Of a stretch of 64,000 bases of DNA, positions 37,701-49,539 are shown one piece after another; position 1 is the stretch's first letter; every line of letters starts with the position of its first letter. The notes beneath the pieces are model-generated. The model was not told the origin of the DNA and searched no databases. It saw only the letters and a list, made by a program, of their open reading frames with translations. The DNA is from Bemisia tabaci (taxonomy: Eukaryota; Arthropoda; Insecta; Hemiptera; Aleyrodidae): contig NC_092799.1 of the NCBI RefSeq assembly GCF_918797505.1, positions 24,676,382 to 24,740,381 on the forward strand, read 5' to 3'. The position numbers and the translations under genes are program-made.

Positions 37701-40700
37701 AGGAAAATTTAAAAACAAGGAAAATCTCCAGAGAAAGGGCTTATGATAATAAATGTAATTAATGTTGAGGTTAATTTGAGGAGGCACATAAAAATTATGG
37801 GAAGGACGAGTTCATGCTTTCAACCAAAATGTATCCATTCTGATTCATTGTTCAAAACAAAAACAATAGAGACTTGGCAAAAATAAACTTACAGCAAGTA
37901 TATCCGCTGTGACTTTATCAAAGTCTGCATTGACTTTTTTCAGCTGAGTCTCTTTGGACTTTATTTCTGCGTCACATGCACTCCTCTTCTCACGACACTC
38001 ATCAATTTTTTTTTGGGCCAGACTCTCCGCATTTTCATGGGATTTATGGAGTTCCTCCAATCTATTCTGCCTTTCCTCAATTTTGGCATTTAGTTCATCC
38101 AGTTTTTCTTTTGAATCGGTGCTTGTTGCTGTCATCTGAGTCGTATTGTATGCTGAAACAAACAAGAGAAGTTGACTACTGACTATTCTAGCATACTTCC
38201 AAAAAATGCCATAGGCACATTTAGACATTGCCCACTTTATTTAGATTATTCAGGGTGTTTACTGGTACCTTGTCATTCAAATTCCTTGCTTTTTCCTCAT
38301 TTTCCCGAAAATTTCTCTTTTTGGAGATTTCACAAATCCTTGCTTTTTTCTTATATTTTTCTGACTTCTACCGTACCTCACATGCATTTTTAACTGTATT
38401 CGGATTGGGAAAGTGGAATCATAGAATGACAAACGAATAGACCAAAATTCTACCTAACCAGGAACTTGATAAAGGATTGTGTTAGGAAATATATAGCCCT
38501 CAGGGTACTTTACAGAGTTAATTACAAAAATCTCAAATTTCCGTAGCTTAACACGGAAAATCCGTACCTTTTCTGTACTTCCCTACCGACGTACCAAAAT
38601 CCGAGCATTTTCAGTGTATCCGTTTTATTTACTTGCAGAAGACACTCTGGATTAATTATTGAAATTTAATTTAATAATATTTTGAGAGTAGTTCATTAGA
38701 CATTTGAGCCATGTAGAGATGTAAATAGGCTATTCCTACTTATGAATTAGTTATTTTTGCAATTTCAGAGGCCGAAAAATGCATGTCACCACAGCACAAA
38801 TTTCACTAAACGCAATGGAGCTTCAAAAGACTGATGGCCAAGTGCTGATAGGTGACGTCATGATGTGCTGGATGGTACTGCGCAAACGGAAATTCAGATT
38901 CGAAATGCATATTGATACATGTTCTCAATTTCAATCGAACTGAAAAAAATTCCTGGGAGATCATTTCATCCCCTTCTTTCAAAGAATCCATTATAATAAA
39001 ATAGGTTCAAATTCTATATGTGATCTGGCTTATCTTTATGACCAAACAAATAGTAATAACTTTTCTCCACAGTGAATATGTTAAAACATTTGAATGATTG
39101 AGCAAAGATATACAAGATAACAAAGTGAAATTTGATACAGTAAAATTACACGATGAAATGTTTTGGAAATTTTTATAATAGACTCAAGAGAACATGAAAT
39201 TAGTTAACCATACATTAAAAGCAGTACAACAAGACTCCTACGATAGGAGTCTCCTACTATACTGTTTTTCCTACAGGTACATGGGTTGGTAGGAGTCTTA
39301 CCAACCCATGTACCTGTAGGACTCCTCTAAATCCTTTGTGCAGTGGGTCCCCCCTCCGTCTCCCCAAATTCAAATTTTCCCGCCGTTGGGTTCTGGGCGT
39401 CTGCGCGTGAGCAGACAGATTCCTGTCTGTTCCTGCGCAGACCCCAAGCTGGCATTCAAGTTTTTGCTGTTCGCTCTTTCGGATCGTTCCGTTCGTTTTC
39501 CATCCTCGGACCCTTTCATTTTTTCTTAAAAGATGTGAGTACATTATTGTGAGTTGGTCCCCTTTAGGGGCCAACTATGTCGTTTCTTTTTTTTTGAGCT
39601 TCCGCTCCGGCCAGCTCGCGGGTGATAGCTTTTTCTTTTTAGTTTGATCCCCAGTCCATTTCGTGTTCGCTTAAGCCCCACGGCATGGCCATCTCATATA
39701 CCTACGTGTTCATTATTGTGTTGACCTTTTCCTGTTTCCTGTTCTTCATTTGTCTATAGTACGGCCAGCCGGACCCGTACACCTTCTGAAATCTAGTTCC
39801 TCACAACTTAACTCTATCTGCCGCGTACAATATGTGAGTACAATGGACATAGTTTGCCATGAAGAGTTGCTGAGAAAACACTATAAGAAAATTACTTACC
39901 CTCTATTTCCAGTTTTTTCCCCAAATTGTTGATTTCATGGTTACATTTTGCAATTGTACTCTTGTGCTGATCTTCAGCATTACTCAACTGGCCTACTTGG
40001 TTTGTCTTTTTGCTGATGTCTTTGTCTAGTTTTTTTTGCTCTTTCAACAGCTCTGACTTTTCAGGCTCAAGTTGTTTTAGTTCATCTTTCTTTACTCTGA
40101 AAGAAAGAGCGAAAGATATAATGAGTTCATACAACAAAATATTCAACAACTTCACATTTTGCATGGAGGTTATCTGCAATGTTGGCGAACTGATGCGGCA
40201 CAACTCTCATCTATGTTGTATCTTGAGTGTAATTTCGTATTTCTGCTATTTAGAGTGAAGGATATTTGATGAAAATGTTCACGCTAAAACTGTGGTTAAT
40301 TTCTTCCAAAAGATGAGTGCAAAACATTGACAGGTATCAACAGGAGCACAGGGGGGAAAACTTGATTTAAAAAAAATGTGAAAAAAAGATCGAAAATCAG
40401 GGTGTCCACTAAAATTTCATTTTGGATTTTCCTGACCTTTTGAATGAAAATTCTTGATATTTAGCACCAATAAACTGACACTCGTTTTATTTTAAAAACT
40501 AACATATTTGATGAATTGAATCAAATGTTCCACTTCTGCATGGGCTACCTGCATGCAGCAACGAACTAGACTAAACGTCTAGAATGGCTGACTGGTGCAA
40601 ACACTGCATAACACTTTGAAATTGATTTAGGTTAGGTTCACTTGGGCTCAAACTGCAAGCTGCTATCTAAACTCATGTTAAATACTGCCCACATTTTGCC

Positions 40701-43700
40701 AAATATTGTTGAATAAAGTGATAGCAATGAAAAGATGGCATCATAATCACATCTGACGATGTCTTCTTTACTCAAAAAATAGGAACTGTGAAGGCATACT
40801 TCAAAATAATTAAAATTTACAACACTGTCATTTTCCAACAACTGGTTTTGACATCTTCCACAATGGAAAGAAATAAGGTTTTACAATGGAAAATTGTTAA
40901 AATAAGTTACCTGTGATCTTCGTCAAAAGAATCAATGGCAGCTTGAAGTTCCTCATCCGTGCCTTCAAAGCGATTAATTATTAGTTTGTTGAGATGGTCC
41001 TTGCTCTTCAGCAGTTCTTTCAACCTGCCTTTGATGCCTTCAATCTTAGTGTTCAAAGATGTAGCATTTCTTTCCTGTTCTTTCAGCTCGATGAGTTTTT
41101 CTTGAATTGGCTTCTCTTTCTCCTGCAATTCCACGATCTCAGTTTGGGTTTGAACCAACTTGGCTTTGGTTTCATCTAGAGCTTTCTGCTTATCAATGGC
41201 ATCATTCTGGAACTGCTTCAGGTAGACCAGATTACTTTTTTTTATATTCACATCTGTTGGGAGTCAGAATAAACAAATACAAATTTAAGCTAGACTTGCA
41301 TATTGATGGTGAATCTCTCAAACTAGGTATCTTGTTTGTGGTGTTCTAAAATGTTTGCCCCCATCTTACACAGGGAAGCAGAATCTTTCAAGCTTCCACA
41401 TTTTCATGCGCCCCGCCACCGGCTTTCCATATTTTTTCGGTTGGCTTTCCACAAAATTTCTCCCCTATTGAAAAAATTGATGACCTTTCACTTTCCTTTT
41501 TTTACCTAAATTTTTGCATTTTTGAAAAAAGTTTGCTGGTTGCTGTAATTGTAAATTTTGGGAAAATAATTGTAAGTTATGTTCATTTGATACCTTTAAC
41601 AGATTTGATTTAAAAAAATGGATTTCTTTGACTGTTCTTGGTTTTTTTACACCATGTAACATTACCAAAATTTAAAAAAAAAACAGCTGCTTACCATGTA
41701 TCATATTTTTTCTCTTCAGTCTTGTGTCTTCAAGACATCTATTGTATTTTGTTGAATCAAAAATTGCATCAAATTTTTCCTTCAATTTCTTGTTTTCTTC
41801 AAGGGGCCTGCCAAAACAAAAGTCAATGATGAGCAATTTTTAGCTGCAGTACACCATAAGAATATACAAACATGGGAAGAGAGAAAGTTCTCAGCCTTCC
41901 CATTTAAACCAACTTTTTATGATTCACACATCACAAACGGATGTGACTTTGTGAAAATCATGTAAATTTCATACTTTCTCAAGCTGGCCTTCCCTTTTTG
42001 CATGAAAACGCAAGCAATTTGTTCGTCACTCAGTTGAACGGTTTATGCACCCCTGCACTGACAATGTCACAGCTAAGTCAGTTCCTTTAATCAAAACTAA
42101 AATTTTGAGCATGACACCAGTTTATTTTAATTTACACAAATTTTGGGGGAAAATATTCATACAAATCACTGAATTTAGCTACCATTGTAGCATAATATTT
42201 TTGATCTTTGTTTAGACCAAGCTTATGTTTTCCGTCGACGACACAAAACCGTGTGACAAACCTTGAGGTGTTTTCAAGAAGAAATGAGTTTCGTTGAAAG
42301 CATGTGCCACGGGACAATATTTTTTGAGAAATTTGACAGATTAATAAACTTGGAGGTGCAGGTGGCTGTAGGCATTTGATGAATTGACCAAAGGCTGACA
42401 ACGCAGCAAGACCAATGAAATTGTCCGAGGGGAAATGCGAAAGTAAAGGAAACCTAATTTGTGAGGACAGTCAACACCCTGAAAATATAACACAGTGAAG
42501 ACATGGTGCTGCGTCCACACTATTTCGCTGGGAAAAACAAAGACGAGAAGCTCCAAAAATAATAATTAGAGTCAAAAATAAATTTTTTTAACTCTAATGA
42601 GTACCAGTACAAAACTGGGGGGGGGGGGGGGGGGAGTGTTCAGCTCAGGCAGTTTGCATTGGAAGATTAAGTTGAAGTCACAACAAGAGATCTAATGAGA
42701 TGCACTTGAAATTGCGTGTTGTAAGTGTCAGGGCATCATGAAGTCATCGGGTTAATCGTATGTTGGGGTGCCGCGGCACCCCATTGCGTATCACCCCCCG
42801 CGCACCCCACGCGGCATGCCGCGCGGTGATGCGCCGCGGCCACCCGCTATGGCGGGTCGTTGAACTGAAAATGCAACGTATCAATACTCGCTAAAATCTC
42901 CGAAAAACTCTGCGGAAGATTCCTGGGGGGAGCGGGGAAGGGCAATGCAAGATGGTAGGGGGAGAGGGGCCGGTGCCGACTTGACCTGTCAACTCATCGA
43001 TGCGTGAAATTGCTTAATTATGCATGCGTGTTTTCACACGCGCGATAAGATAACACGCGGTATCAGATATCCTATTCTCTACTGTTCTCATCTTTCGTGT
43101 CGTTATCGAGTGTTTTTGATTCCTTATCTCTCTATTTCCGATGTCGTTTCTCGCACTGCGCTGCGCTTTCTCGGAGATTCGCTCACCCTTCGTGGCGTAA
43201 CTTGACCCGACCCGCACCGCACCGCGCACGGAAACACTACCTACGCTTGATCACGGGTGACGATCGAAGAAAAACAGGTCGAGATGGAAAAATTTCACCG
43301 AGTTAAGCGGGTTCAGAATCTGACCAAACCGAGATACCGAGACTTATTTAGCATTGTGTTATATGGGTGATAAACGGGACCGGGCGATTCTACCGACTAA
43401 AGCGGGTTACCGGCTTATCCGGAAACCGACTTAGCGAGGTTTTACTGTATACCGGTTTGGGTCTTTTTAGACCTCATCAGCAGATCTCACTCGTTAGTGA
43501 GCCCAACTTAACATGCCGCAAAATCTAAGACAGCATTAAAACGCCGTCATGGATATGACTCAAGGCATGACACAAAAGTGTGATCCTCGCGCCATCTACC
43601 GTTGCTGCTGAACAACTCTCAAAACAAAAAAAAAGAAAACCCAAAAATATGATTATCAGGCTGGTTGGAGATGCTAACACATCTAGACTCAACCGCCTGC

Positions 43701-46700
43701 TCCCAAACGGGAGAAAAAAGAAGCGAAGCACATATATCCCCAAATCATGCGTACAACTGAGAAAAAAACTCTAAAAAGTGGCCCGAATACTGTATGTGAC
43801 AGGGTGGAGAAATGGAGCTGGGTCCACACCATTTCGCAGGGAAAAACGAAGCCGAGAAGTTTTGAGAGTTGTTCAACAGCAACGGTAGATGGTGCGAGGA
43901 TCACACTTTTGTGTCATGCCTCGGGTCATATCCATGACGGCGTTTAAATGCCGTCTTGGGTTTGCGGCATGTTAAGTTGGGTTCACTGACAAGTGTGATC
44001 TGCTGAAGAGATCTAAAAAGACCCAACCCGATATAGGTCTCTTGCCGTGGCTCCAACTTAACCCATTGACTTATGATTTAATTTGACCCTGCCGGGTCAG
44101 GAATTAAGATTTACTTTGGCGAAAATCAGTAACTTTGAACACTTCAAAATAATTCAGAAGTTCTTTCTCTAAGGGTGAAAATTTACACAATAAGCATTCA
44201 CTATACAACGTTTGAGAAAAATGGTGAAAACTTTGAACACAATGATTTTTTTATTGTGGTTTACAGCTGTCAAAGTCGCAAAATCAGCTAAAATCAGAAA
44301 ATTTTGAGGTTATTTCATGTGCAAACGCTCAGTAATATGAAAATACCGTAACAAAACAAGAAATTACCGTACACAATAAGTCATAGGGTGGCCACGCTAC
44401 TCATGTAAACATTGATGAGAGCGTAATCTACCGGAGAATCGCCGAATTAACGCAAACAATCGACGAATGGCTCGGAGCCATCTCTTCAGGTCTGGCCCAG
44501 CGCTGCGCGGATGGCTGGGAGCCGTCGGTTTAAGTCAATGGGTTAATATTCCAATGCAAACTGCCTGAACTGCTCCCCCCTCAGTTTTGTACTGGTACTC
44601 ATTAAAGTTAAAAAAATTTATTTTTGACTCTAATTATAATTTTTGGAACTTCTCCGCTTCGTTTTTCCCCGCGAAATGGTGTGAACCCAGCACCATTTCT
44701 CCACCTTATTACATACAGTATTCTGGCCACTTCTTAGTGTTTCCTTCTCAATCTGAAAATATATGATCAGAATAAGCATTTTTAGCTTGAAGGGCAATAT
44801 TTCTGAATTACTATTACCTCTGCGGGTATCACTGACCAAAAAACGAAAACTGAAAGTATTACTTACCAACAGGATTCTTCTTGATGACAAAATATGACAT
44901 AATTGAGTATTGGCTTTGTTACTCCTAGACGATAACACATTTCGGTATCTACATCTGCACACCGCCCACTTAGACTCTCTTTCTGTTGGAGAAACGAAAA
45001 TAATTATGAAGTGATACTTTTCTCCAGGTTAGATAATGACATGATACTAAACTACTGTAAAGTCACTGTTTAGTACAGATTAAAATCTCAGTTAACTGAG
45101 CTTGTAAATTTTCTAAATTATCAGAGAATAATTGGCTGCAGTTTGATAGAGACGCAGGAAGTTACATTAAGTTTGAACCCGGAAACAGAGATTGTGAAGT
45201 TTTATTACTCCGTGAGACTCAATGTTAAGGACAAAATTTGACTAATTTCACTTCCAAAATATTTGTTCTCAATTTTGAATTTCCGATGAGAGAAACTTAT
45301 AGCTAGTTGTATGCAAAACTTCTTTTCACTCACTTCCTTCAAAAAATTTTACTTAGTACATTTCTTTTCTTGGTCCAATTAATACCAATTACATAGGGTG
45401 TTCAAAAAGTAATGCTTGTTTTAGTTTTTTGAGCGAACAAAAACAGCTATCAATTTGTGGTTTGCATGTGGTTGAAGTAAACATAATTACCAATAAAACA
45501 AGACCAAGAACAGCTCTTTAGCTTAAAAATTGACTGAGTGACAGGGTTTTGAAAATGATATGTCGAGGGACTCCCCCCAGAATTTATAGCTACCAATATG
45601 TTTGTCAAAAAAAAAAAAAAGTTAAATGAGAATTGAGTGTTTTTATTGAAAAAACTTACAAAATCTTATAAAAATTGACGAACTTCAAGCTCCTTCATCA
45701 GATGACACGGGTGACTCAACATTCGGCTGTTTTTCTAAGTATTTTCCACCACTTTGAACACTAAGTTTCAGCCGTTCTGCCCACTTCACAAGGATCATCT
45801 TTTCGAAGTCTTCTTGACGGAGGATTTTGAAGAATGTTTGAACAACGGTTTTGATCTCGCTTATGGAATCAAACCGTGTGCCTCTCAGAAATTTCTTTAA
45901 CTCAGGAAAGAGCCATTCCATAGCAGAGTCAAAACCGCTGTTCAAAAATTCCCTACAATCATTTTTGTTGAAGTTAGAACGTAAAAATCATTATAATCGC
46001 CCAATATTAATGCAAAATGAACGAGCAGTCACTATCAGCCACCTATCAGGCCTTCACCCATATAGGCTGTTATTCCACCCATAGCTCCAGAGTCCTCACT
46101 TAAGTCAAAAAACAAAGGGTTTCTGACCTCCAGCCGTTACTTAAATATGTTGTACCTATACCACGGTATAGTCCGGGGTACGGAGAATCAGAAAAACCAA
46201 TGGGAGCAAATACAACCTATACGGGTATAGACCGTTATTAGTGCGGGGTCCTAAATTATTGAGAAACATTTATGAAAAATTCCAACTAACTTACTTCTTT
46301 TGTTTCCGGGTTGATTCGAGTTATGGTTGTATCCAAAGACTTGAAGGTGAGCTTCTTCACTTTTTGCTGCACCTGGACTGACCGTGCTATACAAACTTGT
46401 TCTCCTTTTGTAGTCGTACAGACAAGTTTCACTTGTCCCCGCACCTGAAAAATAATCGACCATGTACAGAAAGATAACTCTCATAACACATGCAGAAAAT
46501 TATGATACGCTCTGCAGATAAAATGACAGAAAAGGAGCAGTGACAAAACCATAGCAACATTTACTGTCACAACAAGGATACAGTAACCTCTCGTTAGCGC
46601 ATCTGGCAAAAATAGCAAAATGGGAAGGCCATAAAGACTAGTTTCAAAAATGGAGAGACACCAAAAAGTGGTCTTGAAAATGAGAGAGGTAGCTTGTGCC

Positions 46701-47456
46701 AGCTAGAAAATCAGGCCTTGTTGCAAGATCGCAGCAATCATGAGTATAAGAACACAAAACTTTTTGAAAATTGGGGAGAAAGAGACGTTTTTAAAATGGG
46801 AGGACCCATTTGGAAAAATAATATGGATCGGAACTTTCTGCATCCTTAAACTGTGATGGTTTCCTGTTTAGCACTGATTGACCTTCCCTAAAATTCATGT
46901 GCAATTTCATCTTTTTTTTAATCAATTAGAACTTAGGTAAAAATTAAATAAATCTTGAAAACAATGGTGGGATCTCTCTACAAAAATGCAAGGACTAGAA
47001 ACAGTAAAAATAGGTAACTATTGACAACAACCTAAATTTTGGTGGTTCCTAATCAGTCATTTATCTGAATGGTTCATGAATAATCCCCTTATGATGCATC
47101 TTCATACCTGATGAAACATTTCCCTTCATACGCCTTCCTTCATGAGAAATGAGGACAAGCTAACTTAATTTTCATGATTAGTAGTGGTTTATTCTGTTAA
47201 AAAATCTGGTCAAGAAGATTACCTCAACTCGATTGTTGATCTTGGGATCATGGACAAATCCACTGCCCTGTTGTGTGTTGGAGGGTAGTTCTCCACAGGT
47301 AGCGTATTTGAGAGCTTCAATGATCGTTGTTTTGCCACAACCATTTTGACCTAAGATTAAAGTTAAAGGTGAGTTGAAGGCAACCATTTGCGCATCCTTC
47401 TCATCAGGCCCAAAGCTCCGCAAACCAAGAATCTGCATTTTGACTAACGACGCCAT
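32249..47456 (-). CDS. Rad50: RAD50 double-strand-break repair ATPase, complete (8 coding exons, 1312 aa)
   Basis: RAD50 is the SMC-like ATPase of the MRE11-RAD50-NBS1 complex, which tethers and processes DNA ends and activates ATM. Exons on the minus strand are 47456-47223, 46444-46295, 44982-44867, 41807-41695, 41253-40911, 40096-39900, 38152-37893 and 34774-32249. All junctions are in frame and give 1312 residues, equal to the human length. Visible motifs: N-terminal Walker [10 protein letters not shown] (about 36-44), Q-loop segment [11 protein letters not shown], long coiled coils, zinc hook CPLC (about 688-691), signature RCSAGQK (about 1209), Walker [14 protein letters not shown] (about 1233), and switch His ITHDEDFL. 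The start ATG at 47456 precedes the canonical [10 protein letters not shown]. No frame-breaking lesion is visible, so the gene looks functional. Confidence 0.97.
34862..35795. mobile_element. Inverted-repeat element (0.93 kb) in RAD50 intron
   Basis: The left arm (about 34862-35000) and right arm (about 35680-35795, complement) share GTTCAATTGC, TAATTCC and TTCGGCTTTTGTCCAGTCA with small gaps. The interior holds no transposase. This is a non-autonomous DNA element in the last RAD50 intron. Confidence 0.6.
36026..36362. mobile_element. Foldback element in RAD50 intron
   Basis: The ends are inverted copies: GATAGAGTACATAGAGTC on the left, GACTCTATGTACTTACTCTA on the right. Inner segments also pair (GGCGCCA on both sides, GGTCACTTTTT against AAAAAGTGACC). 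The whole 337-bp unit can fold back on itself with mismatches. Confidence 0.6.
36489..37356 (+). mobile_element. 5'-truncated LINE, C-terminal reverse transcriptase fragment, with (ATT)n tail
   Basis: The frame through 36522-37154 has the end of a non-LTR reverse transcriptase: [21 protein letters not shown], a [18 protein letters not shown] motif, and a C-terminal helical tail. Catalytic motifs are missing. A 3' UTR of about 180 bp ends in an ATT microsatellite (about 37338-37356), a common terminus in several LINE clades. It is unlike the LINE at 8372 and belongs to another family. It lies opposite to RAD50 transcription. Confidence 0.85.
39232..39320. repeat. Cluster of palindromes with a perfect 22-bp stem-loop, RAD50 intron
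   Basis: Arms 39270-39291 and 39299-39320 are perfect 22-bp inverted repeats with a 7-nt loop (GGAGTCT). A second palindrome lies just left (39232-39252, 9-bp arms, CGA loop). The motif TAGGAGTCT occurs at 39244 and again at the loop. The perfect arms suggest a recent origin. Confidence 0.85.
39321..39899. other. GC-richer intron segment of unknown origin
   Basis: This stretch is less AT-rich than its surroundings and contains a minus-strand frame (39257-39574) rich in Arg and Gly with no recognised homology. It probably belongs to a repeat linked to the adjacent palindromes. No gene call is justified. Confidence 0.3.
42617..42634. repeat. Poly(G) run of 18
   Basis: The run lies in the left arm of the foldback. 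The matching position in the right arm (around 44575) has only six C, so the run expanded after the arms formed, or the assembly is inexact here. Confidence 0.85.
42762..42860. repeat. GC-rich palindromic island
   Basis: About 100 bp of very GC-rich DNA in an AT-rich intron. It opens with the perfect 18-bp palindrome GGGGTGCCGCGGCACCCC, followed by CCGCGCACCCCACGCGG and further GCGC/CCGCGG steps. It lies in the segment that interrupts the left foldback arm. Confidence 0.75.
42980..43447. mobile_element. Possible pogo/Tigger-like non-autonomous fragment
   Basis: The right end, read on the minus strand, starts CAGTAAAACCTCGCTAAGTC and is followed outward by TA. This resembles pogo-superfamily termini that begin CAGT and insert at TA. 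The matching left terminus is not recognisable, so the element is truncated or my family call is wrong. Confidence 0.35.
44058..44546. mobile_element. piggyBac-type MITE with TTAA target duplication
   Basis: The element is bounded by TTAA (44058-44061 and 44543-44546) with terminal inverted repeats CCCATTGACTTA / TAAGTCAATGGG. TTAA targets and CCC termini are hallmarks of piggyBac elements. The paralogous arm of the surrounding foldback (42655-42685) keeps the uninterrupted site with a single TTAA at 42667-42670, which defines the insertion exactly. At about 481 bp it cannot encode a transposase. Confidence 0.8.
45393..45960 (-). mobile_element. mariner-like element remnant, transposase C-terminus
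   Basis: The minus-strand frame 45945-45685 encodes the end of a Mos1/mariner-type transposase: [26 protein letters not shown] and a [17 protein letters not shown] tail matching the family's usual end. The plus-strand sequence AGGGTGTTCAAAAAGTAATGC at 45394 looks like the mariner terminal repeat. The N-terminal and catalytic parts are absent, so it is inactive. It lies in a RAD50 intron. Confidence 0.7.
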
Positions 47457-47493
47457 GTTTGAGAAAGGTGTCCTCTCTTCGTTGTATTCAAAA
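47223..47493 (-). CDS. Rad50: RAD50 first coding exon with Walker A
   Basis: The exon runs from the acceptor at 47494-47496 (TTACAG on the minus strand) through 37 nt of 5' UTR, the ATG at 47454-47456, and Walker A, to the donor GTAATC at 47221-47222. An in-frame upstream extension is possible, but it crosses the acceptor and does not match the family, so MASLVKM is the start. Confidence 0.9.
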
Positions 47494-48729
47494 CTGTAAG
47501 GTAGAGGAAATGTCATAAATAATACTATTCAAAACATAATAACTCAAAGCATGGTGGAGGGGAAACACACTTTCCTACATAAGTATCTCATGTCATTATC
47601 AATAAGATCCTGTAAGTAATAATACTTAGTTGTGATAGGATTTTTGGAATTTTAATGGTTGAACAGTAGAAAAGCATATCGCAGTTTACAGCATTTGAAA
47701 CTTCCTGTCAAACTTTATATTACTGCCGAACAACATTTCTTGAGAACTTCCAGAAGTTTTCTTCTCCTTGTGAAGAAAATTCGACGAAACTTTCAAGTCA
47801 TTATGTTGGTTGGGTAAAATAAAGTAGAAACAGAGATTTGGGAATCTTGCAACCCAAATGTGCATTTGGGTAATTTCATAGTCGATTTGACCTCTTACAC
47901 TTAATCTAAGTTAGATTAGAGGCAGGCAAGCAGGACCTGAGGAGTTACCGTTAACTGCAGTAGAAGGTAGATCGGTAAGTATCTGATGGATACTTACATC
48001 ACATTAAGTGATACATTACTTATCCATTGTAGAATCTTATATATCTTATCTTGAATTTCTATGTTCGTCAACTAAACAAAATAAGGCTAAAATGAAGTGA
48101 AGTCTGACGATTGTTGGGTTTAATACTTAATGGTCTACATTCTCTTAAGCCCAATGCACACTATCAAACTTTTCATTCAGCTCTTGAATGCAACGTTTCG
48201 AATGAAAAGATGGAGACTTAGTGTGATACTGACACGAGAAGACGACAATTCGATGAAAAATTGAGCGGAAACTTGAATGTGACGTCACATACAACTTTTC
48301 ATCCAACTTTCCGTACAATTATGTCAGATCAACAGTTTGATAGTTTGAACTGAGCTTTAGAAACCAACAACCAATCTTTCGTCCAGCTCAGTGACGGCAC
48401 AACAAAAGGAAGGCAAAATGAAGGGACCAAACTGATCAAACGCCCAACACCACTTCACCTCGGATTTCCCTACCTTCCTCTGTCAAGTCAACAAACAAAA
48501 AATCTCAACAATCCACTCACCGATCAGTCGTAAATGCAAATAAAAAACAACATGAATGATAATCATCAAAGGTGCTCAAAATAGGATGAAAACACCACCT
48601 TTTGATAGCAGAGATATAGCAAAACTAAAGAGACATTGAACAGAACCTCCCGATTGTACGGTGGAAAGGCCAGTGCGAATACTTTCCAGACAATGCGGTA
48701 TAATATAAAAAGCATTTGGAAATACTCAC

Positions 48730-48790
48730 GGTCGCCGAAAACTGAGGAATCTGCACCGCTAGATACCGACTCCGCCGACAAGGTCTAGAC
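48730..48790 (-). other. Probable RAD50 5' non-coding exon
   Basis: On the minus strand, GC-richer sequence ends at 48730 with the donor GTGAGT. The next strong acceptor is that of the first RAD50 coding exon at 47494-47496, giving a 1.24-kb 5' UTR intron. The transcription start is not determined; 48790 is a rough limit. Confidence 0.45.
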
Positions 48791-49133
48791 AACAATCAGT
48801 ACGACGCTAAGCTACGAAAAGGCGGAGGAAAACTTAAGAACAAAAAGTTGAACGATTCATGGAGCAGTTCGTGAAGGTACAAAATTCAACCGAAGATCGA
48901 GAAATATTACCGATTTTATCTTTGACTCCTCTAGGGCTCACGGATCACGACGCCATTTCTTACACAAACAAACTCAAACTTGAACAAACAGAAGAAAATT
49001 GCAAACATTTGCCGCGAACGCATGCTTACATGAAGCCGTACGGCCAATCAGAGACGCCCTCTGAGCTGATATTTAATGAGGGCGCGTAATTTGATTTTTC
49101 GCCCTCATACCAAACGGTGCGCACTTCTGTATA

Positions 49134-49440
49134 CTGTTTGATTTATACTATTTCGATTGCATTTTGCAAAAAAGAACCAGAAGAATTGCAATGATGCTGA
49201 GATTGTGCATTTTCATCCTTTACAATAAAATTACTGGAACCATGAAAAAATATGAAATTTACATTGCAATTTTTGCCTTCAATTTACAGTTTTTAGCGAG
49301 TAAAATAGAGACTGTTAATACTTAGATAATCAGTTTTTTCTTCCAAGACAAAAGAAGTTTCTTAATCTTAGCAACATTGCAATGCTCCTGGTTCCTTTTT
49401 GCAAAATGCAATCCATTTTGACAATGAAACTATCAAACTA
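49134..49440. mobile_element. Foldback element upstream of RAD50
   Basis: Arms of about 72-79 bp (49134-49205 and 49362-49440) are imperfect inverted repeats sharing GATTGCATTTTGCAAAAA, GAACCAG and ATTGCAATG. The centre is unique and AT-rich. No coding capacity. Confidence 0.7.
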
Positions 49441-49539
49441 CGTATCTCGTTTTCGGTGATTAAAAATATCCACTTCTGTTTTATTATTAAGTCGCGCGCT
49501 CAGCTCAAGTAATGGACGAAATGGCATGCGATATATCGA

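Larger units (their letters stand above)
42501..44703. mobile_element. Composite foldback transposon, about 2.2 kb
   Basis: Outer arms: 42501-42692 pairs with 44036-44057 plus 44547-44703. Inner arms: 43448-43624 pairs with 43859-44035. On the right the two arms are contiguous, so the original terminal inverted repeat was about 370 bp. On the left they are split by about 750 bp of foreign sequence (42693-43447), and on the right by a TTAA MITE. A third copy of the outer-arm module (ATTTCGCAGGGAAAAACGAAG region) lies in the loop at about 43780-43858. No transposase is visible. Confidence 0.8.
41808..44866 (-). other. RAD50 intron filled by a composite foldback element
   Basis: The intron between the exons ending at 44867 and starting at 41807 is almost entirely inverted-repeat DNA between 42501 and 44703; separate entries describe the parts. 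Outside this, 41808-42480 shows nothing identifiable. Confidence 0.7.

Noticed and set aside
39257..39574. 105-codon minus-strand frame, Arg/Gly-rich
   Set aside because: Overlaps the palindrome cluster and reflects GC-richer repeat DNA; no domain recognised.
43014..43306. Short overlapping frames on both strands
   Set aside because: They fall inside the segment that interrupts the foldback element and do not resemble a transposase.
48859..49089. 76-codon ATG frame divergent from RAD50
   Set aside because: Single short frame with no recognised family and no supporting downstream exon; it lies in probable promoter DNA.
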